NCBI GenBank assembly: GCA_035910535.1 | Contig: JAMHXF010000051.1 | Span: 6,939-70,938, forward strand | Length of the DNA: 64,000 bases | Source of the DNA: Archangium_A sp035910535 | GTDB lineage: Bacteria > Myxococcota > Myxococcia > Myxococcales > Myxococcaceae | Reading direction: 5' to 3' | Shown: positions 17,713 to 27,205 of the stretch, piece after piece | Position numbering within the stretch: position 1 is the first letter of the stretch | Layout of the letters: every line of letters begins with the position of its first letter | The notes under the pieces: model-generated | Told to the model about the DNA's origin: nothing | Databases searched by the model: none | The model's input: the letters and a program-made list of their open reading frames with translations, nothing else | Program-made: the position numbers and the translations under genes

Positions 17713-18149
17713 GCGCCTGCCCGTGTGGAGGTGCGTCGTACGAGACGTGCTGCGGCCCGCGCCACGATGGCTCGGTGCCTGCGCCGACGGCCGAGGCGTT
17801 GATGCGCAGCCGCTACAGCGCCTTCGTGCGCGCGAACGTGGCCTACCTGCGCGACACGCAGCTCAAGCCCACGCGTGACGCGAGCTGGGAAGACACCGAG
17901 GCCTGGGCGCGCTCCGTCGGCTGGTTGGGGCTCACCGTCGTCGAGAGCGCCGAGGCCGAGGTCGAGTTCATCGCGCGCTACGTCGACGGGGCGGGCATCA
18001 CCGCGTTGCACGAGCGCAGCACCTTCGTGCGCCGCGACGGCCGGTGGGTCTACGACGAAGGCAAACCCGAGGTGACGAACACGAAGGTCGAGCGCAACGC
18101 GCCGTGCCCGTGTGCGAGCGGAAAGAAGTTCAAGCAATGCCACGCGTGA
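17709..18149 (+). CDS. YchJ/SEC-C motif protein (UPF0225)
   Basis: A 146-residue protein that begins at GTG 17709, inside the NDH-2 stop. It carries a Cys-rich motif near each end: CPCGGASYETCCGP at the start and NAPCPCASGKKFKQCHA at the end, the latter being a standard zinc-binding SEC-C motif. The middle (ALMRSRYSAFVRANVAYLRD) matches the NTF2-like YchJ core. The family's molecular role is not defined. Coupling to ndh is a local feature without clear functional meaning. Confidence 0.88.
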   Translation: MSACPCGGASYETCCGPRHDGSVPAPTAEALMRSRYSAFVRANVAYLRDTQLKPTRDASWEDTEAWARSVGWLGLTVVESAEAEVEFIARYVDGAGITALHERSTFVRRDGRWVYDEGKPEVTNTKVERNAPCPCASGKKFKQCHA

Positions 18150-18156
18150 CGCGTGG
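18140..18156 (+). other. hairpin surrounding the ychJ-like stop codon
   Basis: CCACGCG-TGA-CGCGTGG forms a seven-base-pair stem whose three-base loop is the stop codon itself. No U tract follows, so it is not a standard intrinsic terminator; it may mark the mRNA end or be chance in GC-rich DNA. Confidence 0.4.
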
Positions 18157-18450
18157 TGCGCGGGTGATGCAGCAGCTGCTCGCGCTGGGCTGAGGTACCC
18201 GGGCGCGTACGAAGCACATCCCTCAAGGTCTTCCTCGGGCTGCTCGGGCGCAGGGAGGCCGGCTCGATGAAGCTGCCGAACACCGGCGGCGCCGCGCTCA
18301 TGTTGCCGTTCTGCGAGCCGATGGCGTACGGCCTCGCGACGTTTCGGCGCGCTTCAAGAAGGGCGAGGTGCCACCGCTCCAAAGAAGTGGGTGCTCACGC
18401 TTTGAGCGGCTCGACGGTCTGATTTTCAAAGGCCGCCCAAAGGAGCCCTC
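18150..18450. other. 301-base stretch without a convincing gene; possible decayed coding remnant
   Basis: No intact gene is evident. One plus-strand frame reads KVFLGLLGRREAGSMKLP and continues plausibly through ALMLPFCEPMAYGLATF before losing quality near 18345, where a one-base shift would restore a charged segment (FKKGEVPPLQ). This looks like the end of an eroded gene, but no family was recognised. The last 20 bases hold the ribosome binding site (AAAGGAG) of the PilZ gene. Confidence 0.35.
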
Positions 18451-18786
18451 ATGACCGCGCTTTCGCCGACGTCGTTTTCTCGCCGCTCACGCATCTCGAT
18501 GCTGGGCGCCGCTGGCGTGGTGGAGTTGCTCACGGTGCGTGAGCGCAAGGCCGAGCGCGTCTTCGACCTGAGTGAGGGTGGCCTCGGCGTGCTGAGTCAG
18601 GACCCGCTGCCTGCGGGAACCCTGGTGCTCGCGGTGGTCGCGCTGCCCGGAGAACGGCGCACGCACGACGTCATCGTGCGCGTCGCGTGGGTCGACGGCG
18701 CGGCCATGGGGCTCGAGTTTCTGCTGCCTGACGACGTGCTCCTCGCCGCCATTCGTCGCCTGCGTCGCGAGCTCGACGCCGCGTGA
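18451..18786 (+). CDS. PilZ-domain protein
   Basis: A 111-residue single-domain protein with good AAAGGAG seven bases before the ATG. It has an arginine cluster near the start (FSRRSRI) and DLSEGGLGV around residues 39-47, together matching the RxxxR...DxSxxG signature by which PilZ domains bind cyclic di-GMP. The later strands (GTLVLAVVALPGERRTHDVI, VRVAWVDGAAMGLEF) complete the PilZ barrel. It probably relays c-di-GMP levels to motility or surface functions. The gene converges on the next one with no intervening bases. Confidence 0.85.
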   Translation: MTALSPTSFSRRSRISMLGAAGVVELLTVRERKAERVFDLSEGGLGVLSQDPLPAGTLVLAVVALPGERRTHDVIVRVAWVDGAAMGLEFLLPDDVLLAAIRRLRRELDAA

Positions 18787-20235
18787 CTACTGCTTGAGCA
18801 GCTCCACGTGAAAGACAGCCTGCTCGCCGGGCGCCAGCTCGAAACGTTTGGCCTGCGGCACGTGGCCCGGCGCCGTCACCGTCAAGGTGTATGCGCCCGG
18901 GGGCAGCGTGAGCACGAAGCGGCCTTCGGCGTTGAGCGCCACCGCCTCGCCGCGGCCCTGCACGCGCACCACGGGCTGCACGGTGTTGCTCGAACGCGAA
19001 CGCACGAGGCCACGAATCACCGCTGGCGTGCTCCGGCCGATGGGCTCCGCGCCGATGGTCAGCCGTGCTTCGGCTTCTGGAGGCACCTGCACCACTTCTT
19101 CCATCTGGGCGTAGCCCAGCGCTTCGGCGCGCACCCGAATCGGCCCGGGGCCCACGCCGTCGATGGTGAACGCGCCTTCCTTCGTGGTGCGCGTCTCTTT
19201 TTCTGCCGCGATGACGCGCGCGTCGGCGATGGGCTGCAGCGTGCTCGAGTCGAAGACGCTCCCGGCGACGCGGCCCGGGCCCGTCGGCACCTCGAGCGTC
19301 ACCGCGACGGCGAGCGCCTGGCCTTCGCGCAGCTCGAGGCGCTGCGTGTGCGCCCGAAACCCTTCACGCTGCACGCGCAGCGCATGTGCACCGGGCGCGA
19401 CGGTGAGGCGCGCTGAACCGGTCGCGTCAGTCACGCGCGCCACCGCGCCGTCGAGGCTCACCCGCACGTCTGCTGCCGGGGCTCCGTCAGGCAGCGACAC
19501 CGTCAGCGCCAGCGTTCCATCGAGCGGCAGCGGCGGGGTGGTGGGCGCCGTCGCGCCGCGCGGCATGTGCAGCGCCACGCGCAGGCCGAGGCCTACGCGC
19601 GCGGTCACGCCGTTGTACGTGTCGCCGCCCGTTTCAATGAGCGCCGCGCCGTCGACGCCGAGCCACCAGCGACTCACGCCCGCGTCGAAGAGCTTCACGG
19701 CCGCCCACAGGCGCGGCTCCACGCTGGTGATGAGCTGCGTGCCGTGCACCGGCACCAACACCACGCCGCTGACCGACGCCTGAAAGCGCTCGCCCTCGAA
19801 CGCCGCCTCGAGCCGGCCAGAGACACCCGCTGTAGAGAGCGCCGCCGGCGTCGCCCTCGCGACGACGGGAATGCTGGCGCCGCCGTAGCCGAGGCCGGCG
19901 CGCAGCGAAAAGCCGCTCTCGAAGACGTAGCGCGTCGCCAGGCCCGCACGGCCGCCGGTGAAGCGCAGGCTCTCGCCGTTGACGCCGTCGCAACACGTGC
20001 TGCCCACGACTTCACTGAGGAGGTCGAGCTCCACGCCGAGAAACGGGAGAAACCAGCCCTCGGCGTCGAGCCGCAACGCGGGCGCCAACACGCCTGCCTG
20101 CGTGTGGCCCGAGTACGTCGAGTTGCGAACGTCGAGCCCGCCGCCGAGACGCACACTCCCGATGGCTGGCTCGGCCAGCGCGCTCGAGGCACACAGCACG
20201 AGCAGGAGCCCGGCGCTGTGAAGCGAGCGCTTCAT
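18787..20235 (-). CDS. outer-membrane barrel with three carboxypeptidase-regulatory/PEGA-like repeats
   Basis: A 482-residue exported protein (signal KRSLHSAGLLLVLCASSALA). Residues ~25-220 are barrel-like strands (SLRAGLGYGGASIPVV, ARVGLGLRVALHM), with a CC pair near residue 80. Three beta-sandwich repeats follow: about 230-310 (VSLDGAVARVTDATGSARL), 315-395 (GSVFDSSTLQPIADARVIAA, with GAFTIDGVGPG) and 400-480 (FVLTLPPGAYTLTVTAPGH). Such repeats resemble CarboxypepD_reg/PEGA domains used in surface or wall-associated proteins. The ATG at 20235 overlaps the upstream stop (ATGA), so it is the last gene of a three-gene operon. Confidence 0.76.
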   Translation of the reverse strand: MKRSLHSAGLLLVLCASSALAEPAIGSVRLGGGLDVRNSTYSGHTQAGVLAPALRLDAEGWFLPFLGVELDLLSEVVGSTCCDGVNGESLRFTGGRAGLATRYVFESGFSLRAGLGYGGASIPVVARATPAALSTAGVSGRLEAAFEGERFQASVSGVVLVPVHGTQLITSVEPRLWAAVKLFDAGVSRWWLGVDGAALIETGGDTYNGVTARVGLGLRVALHMPRGATAPTTPPLPLDGTLALTVSLPDGAPAADVRVSLDGAVARVTDATGSARLTVAPGAHALRVQREGFRAHTQRLELREGQALAVAVTLEVPTGPGRVAGSVFDSSTLQPIADARVIAAEKETRTTKEGAFTIDGVGPGPIRVRAEALGYAQMEEVVQVPPEAEARLTIGAEPIGRSTPAVIRGLVRSRSSNTVQPVVRVQGRGEAVALNAEGRFVLTLPPGAYTLTVTAPGHVPQAKRFELAPGEQAVFHVELLKQ

Positions 20236-20657
20236 CGTTGCGTGGCCAGACACGCCGTGCGCACCGCCAGTGGGAAGGCCGCCGTCAGCTCGGTCTCGAA
20301 GCGCCGCTGAATGCCGCCCTGCAGGGAGCGGAAGATGGTGGCGCGCACCTGCGGGCCCATGGCCTCGAGGTCTTTGAAGAAGCGCTGCACGCGCGCCGAC
20401 TGCGCCTTCATGTCGGCAGCGGTGCGCATGGCGAAGCGCGCGGCGTCGGCGTCTCGGCGCTCGTGCGCGAGCACGATGAGCGTGTCGTAGAACGAGTCCT
20501 TCAAGCTGAAGTGCTGCAGCACCGCCGAGCGCAGCTCCAGCAACGTCTCACCCAGCGCCGAGGTGTCGACGCCCGCGGCCTCGTTGAGCTCCTGGGCCAG
20601 CCGGTGCTGCGCCGCCTGGAGCTCCATCACCGACAACAGAAACGCATTCGAGTTCAT
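20232..20657 (-). CDS. helical hypothetical protein in the DUF2378 operon
   Basis: A 141-residue, all-helical, cytoplasmic-looking protein (LRSAVLQHFSLKDSFYDTLIVL, then ARFAMRTAADMKAQSARVQRF). The lone His in a four-helix-like pattern recalls hemerythrin folds, but the metal-binding set is absent. The ATG at 20657 overlaps the DUF2378 stop by four bases and is preferred over the TTG at 20666. No family was recognised. Confidence 0.7.
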   Translation of the reverse strand: MNSNAFLLSVMELQAAQHRLAQELNEAAGVDTSALGETLLELRSAVLQHFSLKDSFYDTLIVLAHERRDADAARFAMRTAADMKAQSARVQRFFKDLEAMGPQVRATIFRSLQGGIQRRFETELTAAFPLAVRTACLATQR

Positions 20658-21196
20658 GATGACCAACGCACTTCGAAGGTCGCGGCCGCGCCTTCGTTCG
20701 AGAGGAACTGCACCGACAGGTTCGGCGCCTCAGCGGCCTCCATCGCCGCGGTCAGCAGGCCGTGTACGAAGCCCGGTCGCTCCACGTGCGTGAAGCGCAG
20801 CAGCGCGCCGTTGGGCGGCAGCAGCAGCACCTCGACGTCGGTGAAGTCGTTGGCCGTGCGGAAGTTGCGCGTCATGCGTTGCACCGCGCGCTCCGGGCCC
20901 ACCACGCGCAGCAGCGAGAGCAGCGCGCCGCCCACCGACGTGCGCGCGTAGCCATGCATGAAGAGCCGACCCAGCTGGGAATAGCGCTCGAACTCCGGCA
21001 ACCGCGGAAAGCGGCTCGCGGCGCTGGTGTCGAGCAGCGTGTGCCAGGCCTCGAGCGGGTAGGCCGGCTCCAGCGCTTCGAGCTTCAGGCCGAGCGCCTC
21101 GAAGCACACGCGCTCCTCGGGAGTCGTCGGCTCGAAGGCCCGGAGCGCTGCTTCCATCGACGCTGCGAACACCACGCGTTGTTGCGGCTGCTGCAT
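20654..21196 (-). CDS. DUF2378 family protein (myxobacterial paralogous family)
   Basis: A 180-residue protein. The pattern PLEAWHTLLDTSAASRFP, LGRLFMHGYARTSVGGALLS and GPERAVQRMTRNFRTANDF, followed by a beta-rich end, matches DUF2378/TIGR02265, a family expanded in Myxococcus and relatives with unknown function. The start at ATG 21196 is supported by AAGGGGGAG seven bases upstream; the frame is open further, but those residues are low-complexity. It heads a coupled three-gene operon with a helical protein and a surface barrel. Confidence 0.84.
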   Translation of the reverse strand: MQQPQQRVVFAASMEAALRAFEPTTPEERVCFEALGLKLEALEPAYPLEAWHTLLDTSAASRFPRLPEFERYSQLGRLFMHGYARTSVGGALLSLLRVVGPERAVQRMTRNFRTANDFTDVEVLLLPPNGALLRFTHVERPGFVHGLLTAAMEAAEAPNLSVQFLSNEGAAATFEVRWSS

Positions 21197-21312
21197 TGCG
21201 CTCCCCCTTGAGCAATCACTGCGCCATCGGGTCAGTTGGGCCATGTCGCTGGTTTGCGTGAGCGCCAGCCCTGCAAACGCGCCACGCCTGCGGCGTCTTT
21301 GCTGCGCTGCAA

Positions 21313-21325
21313 TCGCAAGTTGCGA
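21313..21325. promoter_or_regulatory. palindrome TCGCAA-G-TTGCGA upstream of the DUF2378 operon
   Basis: A perfect 6-1-6 inverted repeat lies 117 bases before the DUF2378 start and just downstream of the kinase stop. It is a candidate operator by position only. Confidence 0.35.
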
Positions 21326-21338
21326 CATGCGGTGCTCC

Positions 21339-23093
21339 TCAGTGGGCGACGCGGGCGTGCTCGCGCGTGTGCAGCGAGGCCCAGAGGTCGTGCAGCGCGA
21401 GGCGCAGCGGGTCGATGCAGAGCGCGGTCTCGACGGCGACGAAGGCTTCATGGCGACGGCCCTGCGCGACCAGCGAGTGCGCGCGCTCGGCGTGGCGGCG
21501 CGCCTGCAGGTCGGCCAGCGGGTTCTTCTTGAGAAAGTCGAAGCGCAGCGCCTCGAGCGCCGCGGCCGGGAGCCCCGCTTCGAGACACCGCGCCACGCCG
21601 CGCCAGTTGCCGCGCTCGGCGTCGTAGCTCGCGCGAAGCTGCGGGTCACACAGCAGCCGGCTGCACTGCGCGAGGCACGCCTGCGCGGCCACGAGGTCTG
21701 ACGCGCGGCGCGGCGAGAGCTGCCCTTCGCTCAGCGCCTGCAGGGCATCGTCGAGCTGCTCGTGCGCGAAGACGAGCTCGGCGACTTCGGCCGACGCGCT
21801 GACCCCCAGCGCCGTGTACGCGCCGCCCCACAGGCGCTCGCGCAGCCGCTCCAGCGTGCGCTCGGCGTGCAGGTCGTTGTCGCTCGTCGCGCCGTCGAGC
21901 ACCACGCACGCCTCGGTGCCGACGTTCTTGAACTCCACGAAGAAGCCTGGCTGGCGGCCCCAGCGCGCGGCGTCGCGGGCGTCGAACGTGCGCGTCACCA
22001 CACCCGAGAGCGGCTCGAGCGCGTCGAAGGTCAACGCCACGCGCGTGCCGACCAGCACCACCTCGTCGCAGGCCACGAAGCAGCCCGCCGAAGACGTGTG
22101 CTCGCACACCACGAGGTGGCCGATGCCGTTGGCGGCGAGCAGCGCGTGGCGGCTGTCACCGCGCAGGGTGGGCTCGAGTGCGGGCACTGGAGTGGGGCGG
22201 TTGGCGACCGCGCATTGCAGCGCGTACGCGAAGGCACCGACGGTCTGAAAGCGCTCGGCGGGGTTCTTGGCGAGCGCCTTCATGACCGCCGCGGCGACGT
22301 GTGCGGGCACCGACGAGCGGTGCTGCGCGGGCGACTCGGGCGAGTCGTGCAGGTGCGCCGAGAGCACCGCGTTCACCGGGCGATGCCAGAACGGCGGGCG
22401 CCCCACGAGGAGCTCCCACGCCAGCGCGCCCAGCGCGTACACGTCGGTGCGCGCGTCGGCAGCGAAGCCGTTGATCTGCTCCGGCGCGAGGTAGTCGGGG
22501 CTGCCGAGGCGAACCTGCAGGCCGCGCATGGCCGCTTCGTCCCGCACGCGGGCGATGCCGAAGTCGACGACCTTCACGAAGTCGCGCGCGCCCAGCTGCA
22601 GCACCATGACGTTGGCGGGCTTGAGGTCGCGGTGCACCACACCCCGCGCGTGCGCGTGCTCGAGCGCCCGGGCCAACTGCGCGACGAGCTCCGTGGCGCG
22701 CTCCGCCGAGAAGTCTTCGGCGGCCAACACCGCCTCGAGCGTGCGGCCTTCGAGGTACTCCATCACCAACCACGGCTGACCCGAGGGCAGCTCGCCGGCT
22801 TCGTACACAGGCACGACGTGCGTGTGCGCCAGGCGCGCGCTCGCCCGCGCTTCTTCACGAAAGGTCTGCACCGCCAGCGCGTCGCTCAACACCTGCGCGC
22901 GGAGCACCTTGGCGGCGGCGCGGGTGCCCAGCTCGACGTGCTCCACCTGCCAGACCGTCGCCATCGCCCCGCCGCCCAGCGGCCGAAGCACGCGCCACTG
23001 GCCCAGCTCCAGACCGACGAATTCGTCGTTGCGAGCCGCCGACTGAACTTCGTTGCGTCGTGCATCAGGCGTCGTCGTGTCACCGTGGAGCAT
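21339..23093 (-). CDS. Ser/Thr protein kinase fused to PilZ-like and J-domain-like modules
   Basis: 584 residues. The N-terminal kinase (~29-300) has a Gly-rich loop GGGAMATV, Lys62 (AAAKVL), HRD at 154-156 (VVHRDLKPAN), DFG at 177-179 and APEQ near 204, so it should be active. Residues ~312-405 (CFVACDEVVLVGTRVALTF, WGRQPGFFVEF) resemble a PilZ-type barrel. About 425-495 looks like a DnaJ J-domain (GAYTALGVSAS ... LLCDPQLRASYDAERG) but has no HPD motif, so it is probably a structural relic. The end is TPR-like. No transmembrane segment is seen. The promoter region upstream carries an AT-rich palindrome. Kinase assignment is firm; the accessory modules are inferred from pattern. Confidence 0.88.
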   Translation of the reverse strand: MLHGDTTTPDARRNEVQSAARNDEFVGLELGQWRVLRPLGGGAMATVWQVEHVELGTRAAAKVLRAQVLSDALAVQTFREEARASARLAHTHVVPVYEAGELPSGQPWLVMEYLEGRTLEAVLAAEDFSAERATELVAQLARALEHAHARGVVHRDLKPANVMVLQLGARDFVKVVDFGIARVRDEAAMRGLQVRLGSPDYLAPEQINGFAADARTDVYALGALAWELLVGRPPFWHRPVNAVLSAHLHDSPESPAQHRSSVPAHVAAAVMKALAKNPAERFQTVGAFAYALQCAVANRPTPVPALEPTLRGDSRHALLAANGIGHLVVCEHTSSAGCFVACDEVVLVGTRVALTFDALEPLSGVVTRTFDARDAARWGRQPGFFVEFKNVGTEACVVLDGATSDNDLHAERTLERLRERLWGGAYTALGVSASAEVAELVFAHEQLDDALQALSEGQLSPRRASDLVAAQACLAQCSRLLCDPQLRASYDAERGNWRGVARCLEAGLPAAALEALRFDFLKKNPLADLQARRHAERAHSLVAQGRRHEAFVAVETALCIDPLRLALHDLWASLHTREHARVAH

Positions 23094-23234
23094 GGGCCAC
23101 GGCTTGTGCGAACGAGGTGCCAGTGATTATTGGCAATAACCCGTTGAATTAACTGTCATTCATAAGTGAAATTGCAACGTTGGTTGTTGCGGAATGCACA
23201 GGTCTTTCAGAGCTGAGAGGCGTTGAAAACAGCA
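23094..23234 (-). promoter_or_regulatory. AT-rich promoter region of the kinase with palindrome TTATTG-G-CAATAA
   Basis: This is one of the most AT-rich patches in the window. A perfect 6-1-6 palindrome lies at 23127-23139, 34 bases before the kinase start. On the minus strand a TTGCAA-like -35 candidate occurs farther upstream (near 23174), but no convincing -10 was assigned. The palindrome is a likely repressor or activator site. Confidence 0.45.
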
Positions 23235-23267
23235 ACGCCCGCGCTCAGGGAAAATGAGCGCGGGCGT
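23235..23267 (-). terminator. intrinsic terminator of the NtrC-type regulator gene
   Basis: A 13-base-pair stem (A)CGCCCGCGCTCA/TGAGCGCGGGCG(T) with a seven-base loop starts 25 bases after the stop of the regulator on the minus strand. Read in that direction it is followed by TTGCTGTTTTC. This is the clearest intrinsic terminator in the window. Confidence 0.75.
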
Positions 23268-23291
23268 ACGAAGTCGGGGCTGTTCCGGTTT

Positions 23292-24710
<1,419 letters not shown>

Positions 24711-25803
24711 TCTCCACTGCGATCCAACCGTGATGATCGCGCACGATGCCTTGCGCGACTGAAAGGCCGAGGCCCGTGCCTTCACCGGTGTCTTTGGTGG
24801 TGAAGAACGGCTCGAAGATGCGACGTCGTTGTTCGTCGGCGATGCCGCTGCCCGTGTCGTCGACGCGAATGCCCACGTAGCTGCGCAGCGGGAGCCCCGT
24901 TTCCGGCGGCGGCTGCGCACCGGGCGCCAGGTGCAGTCGAACGTCGCCACCGTGCGGCGTGGCCTGAATGGCGTTCGAGATGACGTTGATCATCACCTGC
25001 ATCATCTGGCTGCCGTCGAACTCCACGACGCGCGCCTCGTCGAGGTTCACCGCCGCGAGCTTCACGTTCTTCTTCGAGGCCACCGGCTCGAGCAGCGAGA
25101 CCGCCTGACGAATGAGCGTACGAATGTCGAAGCGCCCGAGCCGTGGCTCACGGCGCCGCGCGAAATCGAGCAGCTGACGAATGATGGCCGCCATTCGATC
25201 TGCCTGCTCGGCGATGGTCTTCGCCGTGGCGCCGACCTGCTCAGGCGGCAAGGTGCCCGAACCGATCTGTCGCGCGCGCCCTCCGACGATCGAGAGCGGC
25301 GTGCCGAGCTCGTGCGCGATGCCGGCGGCCAGCTTGCCCACCATCGCCAGGCGATCCGCGCGGCGCAGCTCCGAGAGCGTGTTGCTCGCGGCGCGGCGCA
25401 GCGCCAACTGGTTCGAGGCGTGCCGCGCGAGGCGGCCGAGCGACTTCACCTGCGTGTCGGTGGCCTTCGTGCCGTGCACGATGATGCCGCCCACCACGTC
25501 CGCGTTGATGTCGAGAATCGGCTGCCATGTTGCGAGCTCGTTGCGCACCGGCTCCAGCGACCTCAGCGACTGGTTGATGAGCGCCTCGCTGCCCTCTGGC
25601 AGCACGCCGGCCACGAGCTCCCAACCACCTTCTCGCTGACTCGTCAGCCCCACGCGCGCGCCTGGCATCAGCGCGAGCGCGAGCTCCACGATGTCTTCGA
25701 GGTCTTGTGAGGGAACGATTCCAGCCAACGTCGGATGCACGTTGTCTTGTTCTGCAATCAACTCGCCATGCGTGGTTTCGTCTGAATTCGCTGGTCTGGC
25801 CAT

Positions 25804-25948
25804 GCACGGAGCATGACGGCATGTTGTAAAAAACAACAGACAGGGTGTCTTGCGACAACGTGACTGAAGAGGCGCAACATACTGACACCTACATGCGAAC
25901 ATGTCCTGCGCAGTGCGGGCGTGGGCCTTAACTGATCAATGTTGTCGC
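25804..25948. promoter_or_regulatory. upstream region of the histidine kinase with several TTGT/ACAA inverted elements
   Basis: The region holds a hairpin-like palindrome TGTTGT-A5-ACAACA at 25822-25838, and a pair of 8-base inverted elements GCGACAAC (25852-25859) and GTTGTCGC (25941-25948). The second element lies in the last codons of the neighbouring kinase gene. The spacing and repetition suggest one regulator binding more than one site. No promoter boxes were assigned. Confidence 0.4.
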
Positions 25949-27177
25949 CTGTCTTGTGCCACCCGAAGTGCCCGAACCGTTCTTCGCCCTGCTTCCTGGG
26001 CATCGAGGGGGAGCGGGATGTAGTCGAAGACGCCGTGCCCGATGGCCTTCGCCATGAGTGACAGATCGTCATCTGACCCACACATCAACACGAGTCGTTC
26101 GGGGGCCTTCGACAGCAGCTCTGCGCAGCGTGTGAGCGCGACGTTCTCGTCGGCGCCGGCCACCAGCGTCACGCCGCCGGCTTCATCTTCGTGTGTCTCG
26201 CGTGCGCCGACCGCAGCCAGCGCGTCACGCAACGCGACCCCCAGCGCGTCAGGCGCACCTTCGAGGGAGAGGTGCACGGCCGGCGCGTCGACCTCCGCGG
26301 CGACGAACTCGTGCGCCGACTCGAAGCCCGTCTCGCGCTCGTCATTTCCGGTGCGGCTGGCGATGAGCGCGGCACGAAACTCTCCGGCCGACGAGAAGCG
26401 CGCATCGCGCGGCTTCGAGAGCGCACGGCGCAACACGCTTTCGAAGGCGCGCGGCACGTCGCTCACGTTGACCTCCGAGAGCGTCGGCGGTTCACGAAAC
26501 AAATGCGCAGAAAGTACATGGAGGGGTTGTTCTGAAACGAACGGCGGCCGGCCGCTGAGCAATTCGAAGAGCACGCATGCCAACGAATACAGATCGCTCC
26601 GCGCGTCGAGTGCTTCACCGGACACCTGCTCGGGCGACATGAAGGCCGCAGTGCCGAGCTGCTGGCCGGCTTGCGTCAGCCGCGTCGCGTCGGTCGGCGA
26701 CTGCAGCAGCGCGATGCCGAAATCCACCACACGCACGAAGGGGCGCGCATGAGCAGCGTCGAGCATCAGGTTGGCGGGCTTGAGGTCGCGGTGAATGATG
26801 TTCTGCGCGTGCGCGACCTCCAGCACGCTCAAGATCTGCTCGGCGATGTCGGCCACCTCGTCGAACGGCAACTGGCCCTGCCGCGCGAGCTTCAGGTCGA
26901 GCGACTCGCCCTGCACCAGCTCCATGGCGATGAACGGGTGCTCGGTGGTCACGTCGACGTCGTGCACGCGAACGACGTGCGGGTGCTCGAGCCGCGCCAG
27001 CACGCGGGCTTCGTTTTCGAAGCGCGCCACCGTCTCGGGCTTGGAGCTGACGTGTCGGTGCAGGACCTTGAGCGCGACAGACCGTTGAAGGCCGGGGTGT
27101 ACCGCTTCGTAGACCGTGCCCGAGCTGCCATCGGCGATGCGGCGAATGATGCGGTATGGGTGCACCACGGGTTCCAT
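25936..27177 (-). CDS. Ser/Thr protein kinase fused to a degenerate receiver-like domain
   Basis: 413 residues from ATG 27177 (an upstream in-frame GTG/ATG extension is less likely because it runs into the divergent gene). The kinase domain (~8-275) has GSSGTVYEA, Lys37 (VALKVL), HRD 129-131 (IIHRDLKPAN), DFG 152-154 and SPEQ. Residues ~297-405 follow the receiver fold to its last strand and helix (RLVLMCGSDDDLSLMAKAIG, then VFDYIPLP), but the conserved Lys of the receiver is replaced by Leu and no clear phosphoacceptor Asp is seen. It is cytoplasmic. The gene is divergent from the cyclase gene with 28 bases between starts. Kinase activity is likely; the receiver part is probably a binding module. 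Confidence 0.88.
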   Translation of the reverse strand: MEPVVHPYRIIRRIADGSSGTVYEAVHPGLQRSVALKVLHRHVSSKPETVARFENEARVLARLEHPHVVRVHDVDVTTEHPFIAMELVQGESLDLKLARQGQLPFDEVADIAEQILSVLEVAHAQNIIHRDLKPANLMLDAAHARPFVRVVDFGIALLQSPTDATRLTQAGQQLGTAAFMSPEQVSGEALDARSDLYSLACVLFELLSGRPPFVSEQPLHVLSAHLFREPPTLSEVNVSDVPRAFESVLRRALSKPRDARFSSAGEFRAALIASRTGNDERETGFESAHEFVAAEVDAPAVHLSLEGAPDALGVALRDALAAVGARETHEDEAGGVTLVAGADENVALTRCAELLSKAPERLVLMCGSDDDLSLMAKAIGHGVFDYIPLPLDAQEAGRRTVRALRVAQDRRQH

Positions 27178-27205
27178 GCTGTGCGCTCTAGCAGGAGTGG
27201 CGCCG

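Noticed and set aside
20232..20657. Hemerythrin-like metal protein
   Set aside because: Only one suitably placed His is present, and the set of metal ligands is missing.
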